A DNA stretch of 64,000 nucleotides from Mauremys mutica (Eukaryota; Chordata; Testudines; Geoemydidae), in contig NC_059075.1 of assembly GCF_020497125.1 (NCBI RefSeq), positions 104,695,222 through 104,759,221 on the forward strand. Reading direction: 5' to 3'. The notes under the pieces are model-generated. The model saw only the letters and a list, made by a program, of their open reading frames with translations. It was not told where the DNA came from and did no database searches. Position numbers and translations under genes: made by a program. How positions within the stretch are numbered: position 1 is the stretch's first letter; the number at the start of each line of letters is the position of its first letter. Of this stretch, positions 12,591-25,262 are shown in pieces.

Positions 12591-12820
12591 TGACTATTCC
12601 TGGTGTTTTTCAGTTGAATTACTTGCAAGAAGATGATGAGCAAAATTTGCCCCCAAATTTGCTATGGCAGTCACTGAGCAGAAAAAAACAAATGGAACAC
12701 AAAGATGCCCCATTACACAACCACTATTTATGTCAGAACCTCAGTTAAAGAATACTGACTGAACTATAGTTTAAAGTCTAGGACTGATTTTTAGTACTCA
12801 GCATTAATATTGGAATTTTA

Positions 12821-12955
12821 GGCCCAGATTCAGTAGAGCAGTTAAGCATGTGCTTCAGTCCACTCCTACTCAGCAATCACTTAAGTGCATGCTTAAATCC
12901 CACTGAAGTCTATAAAACTTAAGCATGTGTTTAAGTACTTTGCTGAATCTGGGCT
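12821..12955. repeat. ACTTAAGCAC palindromic repeat, copy 1
   Basis: The ends are GGCCCAGATTCAG and CTGAATCTGGGC in inverted orientation. Inside are mirrored segments of the type 'agttaagcatgtgctt' and 'acttaagcatgtgtttaagt'. The structure looks like a small MITE. I could not fix a target duplication. Confidence 0.6.
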
Positions 12956-15284
12956 TTAATTTGCAATACCAACATAAATAATTTATCTGCAGATGCAACC
13001 CTTTGAATAGTGAAATGAAAATGTTAGTTTTCAGCGAAAATCTGTAGAACAACCAGCTCAAAGCAATTTTCACCAATTAGCCTTGAGTAGTAAAATTTCC
13101 TATACAATCTTTCATAAGCTTGAGAAAATATTAGTCCTTTTTGGTTCTGGATTACTTCCTCCTCATTGCAACACCTTCTAATAGGTTCAAGTGTCTTTGG
13201 TTGTGTTCACTTATAGAAGTGTTAAGGATAAGGTTAATGCTATAGCAAAGGCTGCTACATCCAGTGGGATAAATTCATCAGTTTAAAAGAACTCCAGAAC
13301 AAAAGGTTATTATGCACTTGACACTTCAGTCCATCTCTGAAATATTGTATATTCCACTTAAAAACATCATTTTGTTACATTGTTTTGTCTAAATAGTTTT
13401 AGGATCAATGCAGAATTAATTTAAGTATAGTATTTGTGCTCCAAGAATATCCTCAAGAATATTTCCCCTAAAATTTGATAGGGAAACGTGTGCTACTTTG
13501 TAGTATGATCCATTTCAAGTGTGTTCTAGCAAGGTAGGTAATCCTATACTGTTCACAGTTTTATAAGATTCCAGGCAATTTGAATTAATAGTGTAAAAGT
13601 ATAGCACTTGCCATAAACATTGAGCAGTTGCTTTATTGCACTTGTCAAGTGCATTCCTCTCTTTGGTCACAGTTATGGTTAAACAAAGAATTTAACAACA
13701 ACAAAAAATTAACTGGCAGTTCACAATAAAAAAGTGGCTCAATAAAAAAATCACAAAACCAGAAACTTGGAGAATCTATTGTATACCCCTAATCATATTT
13801 GATTTCTTGTATTTTTCTAACATGTTTTAGCTATTAGTCCAAATATAATTTCATGTAAGTATCATCACTTGCTGGAGGTATCTTCCATTCAGAAATTTAT
13901 GACTGAGCTGTATATTAAAATATTAGATATTGGGGGAAAAACATGATTGAAAATGACAGACATAGGACATAGCTCTGTTGCTGTCTTTCAAGTTCATTTT
14001 ACTAGACAATATTCTCTTTAAGACCAAACTGAAATGTTCTATATTTTCCCACTGTGCTAGGCACATAATGAGAGGCTTGTCATGGTTCTAGCATTTCTTC
14101 ATCTGTGGCCACCATGTGGTAGACATACGTGAGGGGAACCAAAGTCCCCTAGCTGCCTTCTTTAAGACTACAGACTAATGTCATCACCTCAACAAAACAC
14201 CAAACATTTAGCAGCATGGGACATGAATCCTGGCATCTTTGGTTTTTTCCCCTGATCCCGATCTGAGGAGGGTTCACTTCCATCCCACATGCTGCTATCT
14301 CTCCTCCAACCATGGCTTAAGAATCTTTCAAAATTCCTCGCTCATTTGCTGCTACAGTTTGAAAGGGCAGGTGGCATCACCAAACTTAATTTTAAATTTT
14401 CCCCTTGCAGACAATAATGAATCCTTCCTACACGTCTGTCTTTCTATCCCAATGTGCTGGCTGAATGGTGGGGAATCTATAGTCCACGTAATGCAAATTA
14501 CTTGATTTTATTTCCTTATATTTGGATTTGCTTTTCCAAGCCCTGTCCACAGCCCACTGAAGCAACTGGGAGTCTTTCCATTGAATCCCATGTGCTTTGA
14601 TTCAGGTCCCTATTTTTCTTATAACTGGAAACTTTATTATGGATGTCAGTGACCCCTCCCACCCAATTCACTTCTAATTTCTTTTCCCTCTTGGTATTCT
14701 TGAGTTTTCACAATCTGTCAACACAGCTCCCTGCTTCTGATCTGATTATTTCAAACTCCTCTTGCCTTCTCCCCTATTCTCTCTGACCCTGCCATCAACA
14801 TTCAGACGCCTGTTAATTTCAGGTTGGTTTTCCACCAGCTAATACTCTTCATCTCATTCTTCTTTTTAGAGTGTGTCATCTCTCTCTCATCCAGACTGGA
14901 AACCTAGACTTAGAGTTGGTCTATGGTATTGCATTTTGCTGCTGCTGTGCCACTGGGCTGCACTAGAATGACTTTCCATACCTGTAACTTGCATCGTATT
15001 TGCACTATTCTTTGTGAATACTGTGTAAATATTGTTACACAGATTGTCTTCCAGTTGTGTGGCACCTTTAAACCTTTATAGCTGATTAAACTTTTAGAGG
15101 TTAAAAGGACAATAGATTCCTAAAGACGTATTCATATTGTTTATTTCCAGTGTCACAGAGGTTGTTGGATTTATTTAATGTAATTACCCTAATAATATTT
15201 CAAAAAAGAAATTAGAGGTTTTTTTTTAAAAAGTCTCGTTTTAAAATAAAATTACAAAATTAGGCCACAATGCAGAAAAGCTTT

Positions 15285-15375
15285 TAAACGTCTCTATTCA
15301 GTTGAGTACTTAAGCACATTCCTAAAGATAGGCACGTGCTTAAATGCTTTGCTGAGTAGGAATGGCCTATAGCAT
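15285..15375. repeat. ACTTAAGCAC palindromic repeat, copy 2
   Basis: Contains gagtacttaagcacattcct, then a mirrored half ggcacgtgcttaaatgcttt followed by gctgagtagg. It belongs to the same family as 12821-12955 and is shorter and diverged. Confidence 0.5.
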
Positions 15376-17369
15376 ACAAGGGTCACAGAACAATGGCGCT
15401 ATATCGACATACAGTAACGAATTTGAGATGGGTCTCACGCTCTCATAAGAATAAACAGTTGCTTTAAAAGCTTTAAAAAAGGGTAATAAATAACAGCAAT
15501 GTGTTGAGAGTGGTGTCTAGCTGGATACAACTACTGTAGATTGGTGATAGATATGGTCTTGTTTAACATCTTTAGGGCACATTCTAATGCCCTTACTTAT
15601 GCTGAATTTTATCTCGCGTCACAATTAGTCCCAGTGGAATCAATAAGATGACTTGTCAAGTAAAGTGCTACCTGACTTGCATAAAAGTATCATGAGTTCC
15701 TTCATGAGTAATTTGAGAAAGATAATAGACATTAGGTTTATCTGCAAATTCCATTAATCTAGAAAGAGTTGCAAACACCAGCAAAGACAAAGAAATAATA
15801 CAAAGAGACTGAATGAGACTGGAAACACAGGCAGAAAATAATGGAATGAAATTCAGATTGGAAAAATGAAAAGATGCATCTACGATAAAAAATAATTTCA
15901 CCTGGGCAATGAGAGAAAGCAGTAGCCAAATGTAAAGACAGAGAGAGAAAATATGGCCAACATTTTCATTGGCCACATTATTATGTTTAAAATAGTTAAC
16001 TTATTGTAAGGAGACAAATTGTAGTAGAACCATCTGTACATAACTGAGATTCAAGTTCCAGCCCTGCAATGGATAGCATGTGACTGCTGCACCCTGCAGA
16101 ATGCAAATGAAGTCAATGGCTCTGTGTGGGCGTAGCAATCTGGACACACACCCTTAGCCATACTATTGGACTCTTGGAGCCAAACCTCGGAATTGTGGCA
16201 TCTCCTTTGTCCCAATTTGATTTTACTCCACTCTGTATGAACTCTAAATGGTTTCTGTATTTCTCTATTTATAGTGCTGAGAAAGTGGTGGACAACTGGA
16301 TGGGACAAAAAGCCTGCTTAAAATTACTCAAAGTTTGAATTAAAGGAGGGGAAAATCCTTTCTGATTTTAAGGAGGCTACTGTTAATCCAAGGTTGGCTT
16401 TAAGGGATAAAAAGCCCATGTGTACTATAGAGCAGAGAAATAGATTATTGCCAGACCTGGTATACAATGAACAAAGTTCTTTTGCCATAGAAATAGCCAT
16501 TGTGATGCAGTCATGACGGCTAAAAGCATAATTGCATCTGCTTTTACTGCACTGACCCCTGAACTTAAGTGTTATAATTTGAGAACCAGCTGTGTATCTA
16601 AACTCATGACACTGTAGTAGGTTTCTAGGTCTATCATACAAGCATGAGGGGGAGAGTCATTCTTGGTGATTATCATGGCCATCATCTCCAGCGAAAAATA
16701 AAATGTGCCCTGCTGATTGAGACAGGTGCATGCTACTGTCACAACCCCAGCAGGTGTCAATTAGTCTGGACAGTGGCATTATGGGTAAAACTGAGATTTA
16801 TTGATTTGTTTGTTAAGTAAAAGAGGTCCAAGATAAATAAGTAGAATTCCTTCAGATCTTGTTAACAGAAATTATTCCAGTTCTATTTCTGGAACATTTA
16901 GCAGTAACTAAAGGTAATAGCAGTATGCTTCCTGTAACAGAGTGCTGGCCTGGAGAGCGCAGTCCAGTTGGAGTGAGGTAGGATTGAACTTTTCATTTTG
17001 AGGGTAATGTCTAAAGTAGGGAGGCTTTTTATTCTGAAAAGAAAAGACGAGCAAATTGTTTTTGTTTTGTAGTGGATATTTTGCTTCTACTGTCTGTTGA
17101 TTTTTTTTCCCCCTCTGCCAAAGAACTAGTCAAGGATCATTGTAGTCTGTAGACTATAACAAGTAAACCATGTAACATGCAATTATGGAAATGCCCATGA
17201 AGTTACTTATTTTAAAATTGCTCCTGGAGAGTTTATTTCTAAGAAATTTTTAATGCATGTGTATCTGTCAGAGCTCAATGATTATGCAGATCCAACAGCT
17301 GCAATTAAACCATTTTGAAGACTGGCTATGAACTGAGAAACTAAGAAAATCTATGCGGTATTGAGCATA

Positions 17370-17475
17370 CTGGTTCCAATCCAGCAAAGCACTTAAGCAC
17401 GTGTTTAACTTTAAGCACATAAGCAGTCCCACTAACAAAAAAGGTTAAGCACATGCTTAAGTGTTTTACCAGATC
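17370..17475. repeat. ACTTAAGCAC palindromic repeat, copy 3
   Basis: Reads agcaaagcacttaagcacgt ... then the mirrored gttaagcacatgcttaagtg. Same family as 12821-12955. Confidence 0.6.
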
Positions 17476-17584
17476 AGCCACAGTGCTCAGCACTTGCAGG
17501 ATTGAACTCTAAGTAAATTACTATTTGGAAAACATTGTGTAAATAGAGGTTGATTTTTTTATAAACAGGATTGTCAGTTTTCAA

Positions 17585-17885
17585 AGGCTTCTAAGCCTAA
17601 ATGTCACTTTTCTATTGCAGCAGATGCTGTCACTGGTAAGGTGACAGCTGCACCACAGCGATGAGCCACTACCAAGGGCATCACATGTCTCAAGTTGCTG
17701 TTTCAGCCTTTGCTTTTGTGGATGTAAAAATCTTTTAGTAATATTTACTCAGACCAAAGGTTTGTCCACCGCAGTAGAGACCATGACATCAAATCAGCAA
17801 CCCAGTGCTAGGCCCGCTGCATTGCTTTTTGTTTAAAATGTCTGCTGCCTTCAATTAACATAATCTAAAGGTAACACTACTGAAA
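17585..17885. promoter_or_regulatory. Candidate conserved non-coding element with paired TGACAG sites
   Basis: Single-copy and non-coding. GCTGTCAC at 17626-17633 and GTGACAGC at 17641-17648 form a perfect 8-bp inverted repeat with a 7-base spacer. TGACAG is the core recognised by TALE homeodomain factors (Meis, Prep, Tgif). AATTAACATAATCTAAAG follows downstream. Function is inferred from motifs and appearance only. Confidence 0.25.
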
Positions 17886-19509
17886 TTAAAAATGAAACTA
17901 TCCATATTGGTTTCTTTGGATTAGCTCCTGAGGTCCTTATTTAGATTTTATTCAGGAAGAATGCTATTCCCATTCTTTGGCGAGGTAAATTGAACAAAAA
18001 ACAACAACAAAACACCACAACAGAAGTAGAAAGCAAATATCCATGACAAGACCTAAATCCAAGTTGCCAACATTTTCATCAAAGAATGAAAAGCCTCTAT
18101 TTTGTAGTCGGCCATAAGAGTTCAGTTCAGAGACATCAGACCCATCTATGAGAGCTCAGCTCAATGCCATTATCTCCTTTTCTTGTGAGCATAGGGGAGG
18201 AGGTGAGAGATGCGGGGGGTATATGACATGTGGTAGAATGGAGTGGAATGAATTATGCTTGTATCAGGTGGTAAACAGTCCATTTTAGAGGTCATTATAA
18301 TTGTTGATCTAAACATTGGATGGGGCATCCTGAGCATAGGTTGGGCACTCTTCGAATGGTTTAAAAAATCAAAATAAGTTTTGAAAAGTAAATAAATACT
18401 ACACCCAGATTTCCTTCTGCACCCCGCTTAGTTTATCATCCTCTGAAATATACTGTCACTTTGAATTATCATAAAATGTTTGACACTGATAGGAATTTAC
18501 CTCTAAGGACTGAGTAAATCTGAATAAGGAGCTCAGGACTTGATCAGTTATATTTACTAGGGAAAGTACTTAGAGGAAAATGGCATTGCAATCCATTGCA
18601 TGTACAAAAATTATATTCAGAACAATATCACTGGTCATCTGGGGCTGGATCCTGCAAGGTGCTGAGCACATTGACTTCAATGGGAGTAGAGAGTCAGAAG
18701 GTTTGCAATGCAGGTGCACAGCAATGCCAAGTCCTACTACTGGCTAGTCTCAACTGTGGGCCCGATTTTCATGTGTTCAAATGCTTATGTTATGGCACCC
18801 AGTTGTGCACTAAGACATTGCCATTTGTAACAAGATAACAAGCAGACCACCCACCATACAAAGGTTGTTCCTTGTTTCTTTTCCTACCTGCTCCTCCAAA
18901 CATTGGCCACCTCTACAACATGTCGATATTCGGCTGGTGGGGCGTATCTCTCAGGGCACCTGTTAACTTTGTCAGTCTCCAGTGATTTGTAACACACATG
19001 AAAGATACAGCAGGCACGTCTGTTGTTCATGGCCTGTTGTCGCTTTTGACTGTGTGTGTTCCATCTGCTATTGTTTGGAGCATTTTCCTTATTGACTAAG
19101 ATCAAAGCCCAGGCCAGTGTGAGCACACTGATTTTATAAGAGTAATAGTGGGACAGCCCAGTATGTGTGTGATGGGGATGCTCTTTAACATCTCTCTTGC
19201 TGAGCTGAGCTTCGTATTACATTTCTCTAGCCCACGCACAAGCCTACGTTTAAAATAAAGAGCAGGTAGCTGGAAAGGCAGGGACTATAACTCCTTTGAG
19301 AGGTGACTATGTAAGTGAGATTATTTCATAAGTAAGTTTGAATGTTTATCATTTTAAGGCCAAGTCATGGCAACCTTACACAGTTTAGAGTAAAAGCTGT
19401 GTGCATCTGGTCCATCATTATCACATAATCAGATGCACATCCTTCTCTCAGATTTAAATAGATCAATAAATGTAACAAGCTTTTCTACTCAAGAATAAAG
19501 ACTTAATTC

Positions 19510-19640
19510 ATCTGGCCCCTGATCCACCAAAGCATACATTTAACTTTAAATATCTGAATAGCCCTGTTGACTTCTGTGGGTCTATGCACATGCTTAACTT
19601 TAAGCACATGCTTAAGTGCTTTGCTCGATTAGATCCCCGG
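19510..19640. repeat. ACTTAAGCAC palindromic repeat, copy 4
   Basis: Runs from ggcccctgatccaccaaagc to cttaagtgctttgctcgatt, with mirrored 'catttaactttaa' and 'atgcttaactttaagcacat' segments. Same family as the other copies. Confidence 0.6.
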
Positions 19641-21044
19641 TCTTCCATTTGGATCAATTCCATCAGGAGTCTCAACTGCCCCATTTTTTAATTTAAATGA
19701 ACAATAACCTCTGTTGCATGCAAATGAGGTGTTCTTTGGTTTTAAATTACTTAAATTAGAAATGCTGAACTGTACAAACTGAGGTTTATACAAAATGTTA
19801 GTTACGCTTAAAATGAATGTCACGTAATTTGAAGTTTCCTGCACCATCATTTTGCTGAAGTCCCTTATTTTCATTTTTCTTTTCTTTTTTTGGGTGGGTG
19901 GGGGCAGAGGGAGGGAGAAGAGAGGGAATTGTTTCTGCATTTGGCCTTTGCATGTTGTGAGGAATGAAATCCAGGATGAATTATTTACTCTCTGCATATA
20001 TCTGTTAGGAATATATTTTATCTGCAAGAGCTTTTTTGTTTCCACTTGGCAGCTCTTGAATTTGTGTGGCCTCTCCGTGCCAATGTATTGTTTGTGCTTT
20101 TCTAAGACCCTACTTTAGAGTACTATGTGTGTTTATGTAAGAGGCGTTGATGGCTAACACAGGCGTAAGCTCAGTAGGCCATTCAGAAGAGTGTCACAGA
20201 GGAATGTTCTCCTCTGATTTATGAGCACATTATAGTTATTCAGGTGGAGTGGCAGGACCTTGTAGTAAGCCCCATCATACATATCAAATGTGTTTTAAGT
20301 TCAATAGATCAGGCTGGAGTGGTACTGTTGGCTAGAGGGTGGTTAAAGAAGGTTTAGTTTCTGCTGCCAGGACTTAAAATCAAAAAGAGGTCTCTGAAGA
20401 ATATGAGCCGCCTCCTCCTTGACCTTTGCAAGCCAAGATCACGTACTGTCTGTTTTATGAGTCTTTTACTGCCATCTGATAATCCAGTACATGCAGATTC
20501 AAAACAACAACAGAAGACACTCATACTGGCCCGCAAATCTGGCAGTCTTGGCATAACCAAACAGGTAGCCAGAAATTCTCAAGTCCAATTCAGTCTTTCC
20601 AAAGACATTTGCTCGAAATACTGTAAAAGGGATTCTCTCCCTCACCCAACCCATTTGATAAATTTCCTACGATATGTATGATTTTGTAATCAATTATGGG
20701 TCAAATTCTGTCCTCAGATGCATGTAGACAGACAGAGGCCAACAGAGCAAGTATGCCTACAATATAGCAGAATTTGGCCAACAGACATCAAATGCTTAAA
20801 GATTCATTGGCACCTATTAAGAAGTTATTGGTCCTAATACTGTGGTCATTGGAAGGAAACGTGAGTGAGGGTATGTTAGCATTTCAAAAGGATCCTCTCC
20901 TGATAGTGAGCACACTTAAAAGTTGAACAGGTTGTGTGCACATGCTTGAGAACAGGGAAAGGAAGCTAGCCATGATCTGTGTTGAAACAAAGCAGTAGCA
21001 GTTTGCTGTGTGCACAATATATTAGGAAACTGTTCCTCCAGGAT

Positions 21045-21480
21045 CATTAGATTAATAGATTTAAGGCCATAAGATACCATTATGATCATCTAGTCTGACC
21101 TCCTGTACAACGTTAGCCATAGAACTTCATTCAGTTATCCCTGTATTGTACCTAAAGCATATTCTAAAACATTGATCTTAAAGCACAACCTTGTATTGAG
21201 ACTGAAGTATATCTTCCTGAAAGTCTTGATTTGAAGGTGTCAAGAGATGGAGCATTCACTGCTTCCCTTGGTAGTTTGACCCAAATGGTTAATCACCCTC
21301 ACTGTTAAAAAATTGAGCCTTATTTCTAATTTCAATTTGTCTGGCTTTAACTTCCAGCCGGTGGTACTTATACCTGTCTCCACTCTTAGTTTTTCCCAAT
21401 AATTTGATAAGTAAGCATGGACATTTTGGGTGACATTCTCAAAATCACCATAGTAAGTGAGGAACACAAGTCTCCCATAG
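21045..21480 (-). mobile_element. Old CR1 3'-end fragment
   Basis: Text aaggccataagataccatta followed by tgatcatctagtctgacctc is a CR1 3' end in minus orientation. Further in, 'gagatggagcattcactgct' and 'gttaatcaccctcactgtta' match the C-terminal coding part of CR1 in reverse. It is strongly decayed. Confidence 0.75.
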
Positions 21481-21489
21481 AGCTGGAAG

Positions 21490-21665
21490 GAAAATAGTTA
21501 GAGTCTCTTCCATTAAAATTTTTGAAAGAAAAAACATTTTTTTCTCAAAAATTTTCCTTGGGAAAAGACTATTTTTTTAGTTTTCAATTTAGAAAGTAAT
21601 AAAAAGTTTTCCGTGATAATTTTTATTTGACTGATTTTTTTTGACAAGCTTAACTAAGGTGCTTT
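21490..21665. repeat. AT-rich palindromic repeat
   Basis: A low-complexity segment of alternating A and T runs (ttgaaagaaaaaacattttt, ttttccttgggaaaa, aaaaagttttccgtgataat). Similar text occurs at about 26270-26530 and 52495-52735, suggesting a dispersed AT-rich repeat rather than chance. No family name is assigned. Confidence 0.35.
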
Positions 21666-22632
21666 TTGAAAATCCCACCCTCACTGTTCGAAAAAACATA
21701 CTCTTCTGCTTGGTGTATAGGTAATGAGGATAGAGTATTGGAAATACGCCGTTGTTATTGTATGACATCACTGGATTGTTGTCTTGCTTTGAATATTCCT
21801 AATAGGTCAAATTATGACATCCTTACTCAATTTTTATTTAGTCTTTACTGAGGAAAACTCCACCATCTTCAGCTGAAGAACTGAAATTCAGTAACTAAGG
21901 GCCTCAGGATTTAGCCCTAGACATATAAAAAAGATCTAGCATATCTCTTATGTGCACTTGTATTGCATATGCTGCTAAATAAATCCTAACCAGATTATTT
22001 TGGTCACTTAACTGAAATTTCTAGACAAACTGCTTATATTTACCATAGTAAAGGATTATTAATTAATGTTCATGTGGCTTTCTAGTTTTGGAAAGAAATA
22101 CCAGCATGCCTGCAACCTGAGACAGACTCAATGCTTAATGAATCTATCAGACAAGACTCATGGGAGAAAAATCAAAGTTTCTGTATGCTAAGATGTAGAG
22201 GGACCTATTACAAAAGAACAGTCCAGATATTATAAATTGGATTTTGGATTTTTTTTTCTTATCTCTTCTTTCACCACATGCAATTTCAGAGAATAAATCA
22301 AGCCTTGGGAGTTAGTTAATAGCCATTACAAGAAAGAAAAATGAATCTGAGACTATTTCCTTAATTCCTTAAATTCAGAATTAAAGGCTTAACTGCCATT
22401 TTTCTATCTTAAAATGAACTGCTACTTTTTTTTTTTTACTTGGGATAAGGAGGATTCATCTTTCTAAATACCTGGAAGAGCTGTGGGGTCCCCCTATGCC
22501 CTCTTCTCCAAAGCTATCTACTCTAACCATCATTTTTCCACACAAGGAGGATTGTACTCACATGCCTACACTGCTCTTTAATTAGAAGGAGGCATTGTTG
22601 CTGAGTGACACCTCATACAACTTACCTCCAAA

Positions 22633-25254
22633 CAGGGCTGGATTACCCAATAGGCAGACTAAGCACGTGCTTAGGGCACCAGCAAAGCAGGGGGCACCGA
22701 AAAAATGAGATTTAAAAAAAAATTATATTTTATATTTTAAAAAAAAGCATTGAAGTAGTCATCATGGGCAAAATCAGAACTTTGTTAGACTTCCTTACAC
22801 TCCACTACCCACTCTTCCCCCATTTTTCTGTTCTCTTTTTATTACTTATCCCCACCTAAACCAGGGGGTTTAGTACTAATGTAGATCGAAATAATGTGAG
22901 GAAATCAGAGACTAACTGATCATCCTACTTCTGGTGGTAAAACAGACATTGTTCTAGAAGGTGTGGATGTGTCAGAGATTGAACCTGCTCATGCTGTAAA
23001 TAATAGGAGAAAAGATCCTGGTATGTGGGTTGATTTCAGTACCGATGATGTAGCTTACTGGATAGATCGTGGACCAAATGACCGTCAACACCACACTGGG
23101 CCATTTGAGAAATCACGTCGGACTTTTACCAATGGCAAACAAACAAGATATTGTCCACAAAAAATATTTTTGGCATGAAAGCAAATGGTGAGAAATACAC
23201 TCAAGAATGGCTACTGTATTCACCATCAACAGGGTCTGTGTACTGTTTTGTTTGCAAAGTTTTTGCATATAAACCTTCAACATCCGGGTTTGTTGCAGAT
23301 GGTTTTAGTGACTGGCGGAACACTGGTTTAAAATTGGAAGAACAAATTAAAGGGGAGCGTGAATACTGGCAACATGTCTTGCAGCATGTTATAGCTATTA
23401 TTCAAACATTAGCTGAATGTGGTCTGCCTTTCCAGGGATCAAATGACACATTTGGATCATTGCAGAATGGAAATTTCTTGGATTTGTTGGAGCTTGTGGC
23501 TCAGTTTGACCCATTTTTAGCAGGCTATATCTCAAAATATGGGAATGCTGGCAAAAGTAACCCATCATACTTATCCAAGACAATATGTGATGAACTCATT
23601 GGTCTAATGAGTGACAAAGTTCGTTCAGCTATTCTGGATGAAATAAGTACTGCTGGGTACTTCCGTTTATCTGTCGACTCTACACTTGATCTTTCACATA
23701 TTGATCAGTTGAGTATTGTACTAAGATATGTGTCTCCCACAGATGGAAAACCAGTTGAACGATTTATAACATTCCTCAATTTGAAAAGCCGCACTGGTGA
23801 AGAAATGGCAAATCAAGTACTGCATTATTTGTGCCAAGTTTGCAAAATAGATTTCTCAAAGTGCAGAGGTCAATCTTATGACAACGCTGCCAACATGTCA
23901 GGGTGTTATCAAGGAATGCAGAAGAAGCTTTTAGAACAGAACAAATATGCCATATTCATACCATGTGCTACACACTCTCTCAATCTTGTTGGCCGCAGTG
24001 CTGTTGATTGTTGTCCAGTGGCGGTAAGGTTTTTCTCAACAGTCCAGTTACTTTATACATTCTTCTCTGCCTCAACACACCGATGGGCAGTTCTTAAAAC
24101 ATATTTGGGCAATGGTCGTGTGTTGAAATCTCTTTCTAATACTCACTGGGAGGCACATGCAGTGGCAACAAGTGCAATTCTGGAGTCCTACTCAAAGATT
24201 GTGGATGCATTAGAAAGTATAGCTGAAGATCATCACAAAAGGGAGAAACTATACAAGAGGCAGAAAACATTGCAAACAAGATGTAAGAACTAGAGTTTGT
24301 ATTCATGTTGACCATGTGGAATGAAATTTTACCACACAAGTCAAGCTCTCCAAGAAAAAGAATTGGATTTGAAAACATGTGCAGACCTCTGTCAATCATT
24401 AGCAGACCACTTACACACTTTGAGGAATGATTTCAAAAGATTTGAAGACGTATCAAAAGATATTTTGCCTGATACTAACTACAAAGAAGCCCAGTCCCGC
24501 AAGTGAATCAGGAAAAAAACAAGCAAATGATAGCAGTGCAACAGAAACAGCACTGAATCCTAGAGACAAATTTCACGTATCTTCTTACTACGCTATAATT
24601 GATACACTTGAAGCTCATATGAAGAGGAGAGGTGAAGTGTACAAAGAAGTATCAAGTAGATTTTCTTTTCTAAACAATATGGACTTATCTGATGAACAAT
24701 ATTCACAAGGTTCCCAAAAGCTAGTTGACTCATACCTTGTTGACTTGAACATGAATCTCTGTGGAGAAGTATGGCAGTTCCACTGTTATATGCGTGCAAA
24801 GTTTAATGAAACAGGAAAAATGAAATTCAGTCACATTGATCTTCATGACACAATATTGAAAGATGGAATACAATGTGTATTTCCAAATGTAGAGATCGCA
24901 CTATGTATTTTTCTAACATTGATGATTACTAACTGCTCTGCAGAACACTCTTTTTCTCAGCTGAAAAGAATAAAAACCCCTCAGAGAACAACGTGTCGGG
25001 CAGACTTGATTCACTTTCCCTATTGTGTATGACATCGTTGAGTCAGCTTTGATGAACTTATCCAGAATTTTGCAATCAGAAAATCTAGAAAGAAACTATT
25101 TTAATTTCAGCATACATGTAAGTTTTGTGTCATTTCGAAAAATACAATTTTATTTTACGGTATAGTATTGTTTTTATTTTTAATTACATATGGTGGGGGC
25201 GGCACCATAATCTTTTCAGTGCTTAGGGCCTCTAAAGGTCTTAATCCGGCCCTG
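22633..25254 (+). mobile_element. hAT DNA transposon, 2.6 kb, with relic transposase
   Basis: The element starts CAGGGCTGGATTA and ends TTAATCCGGCCCTG, an imperfect terminal inverted repeat. Subterminal segments share GTGCTTAGGGC in direct orientation (at about 22670 and 25219). The flanks read CTCCAA-A upstream and CTCCAAGA downstream, compatible with an 8-bp hAT duplication in which the left copy lost a base. Inside is a transposase of the ZMYM/TTF-zinc-finger type of hAT, broken by frameshifts. Length and domain order fit a once-autonomous element that is now inactive. Confidence 0.9.
22963..25032 (+). pseudogene. hAT transposase (TTF zinc finger, DUF4371-like, dimerisation domain), frameshifted
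   Basis: The frame at 22963-23160 gives the N-terminal part (GMWVDFSTDDVAYWIDRG). A frameshift in an A-run near 23160 moves reading to 23151-24293. There a TTF-type zinc finger (EWLLYSPSTGSVYCFVCKVF) is followed by the RNase-H-like core. Its probable first Asp lies in FRLSVDSTLD and its second in GQSYDNAANMSG. A stop ends this part at about 24293, reading resumes at 24321, and it shifts again near 24430-24510. The last part (to 25032) carries the C-terminal hAT dimerisation region (NCSAEHSFSQLKRIK), with the probable catalytic Glu in SAEHSF. The product would be a cut-and-paste DNA transposase. At least three frame breaks make it a pseudogene. The proteins most like it in layout are transposases related to vertebrate ZMYM1. 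Confidence 0.85.
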
Positions 25255-25262
25255 CTCCAAGA

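Larger units (their letters stand above)
12600..21040. other. Long non-coding stretch with small palindromic repeats
   Basis: No gene or RNA is recognised over about 8.4 kb. It holds copies of the ACTTAAGCAC palindromic repeat (12821-12955, 15285-15375, 17370-17475, 19510-19640), a conserved-looking stretch at 17585-17885, and a 'tgcaaggtgctgagcac' palindromic-repeat fragment near 18640-18690. The ORF at 19629-20045 (138 codons, minus) has no domain. Confidence 0.4.

Noticed and set aside
19629..20045. 138-codon minus-strand ORF
   Set aside because: No domain, biased composition from T-rich sequence, and it overlaps a palindromic repeat at one end.
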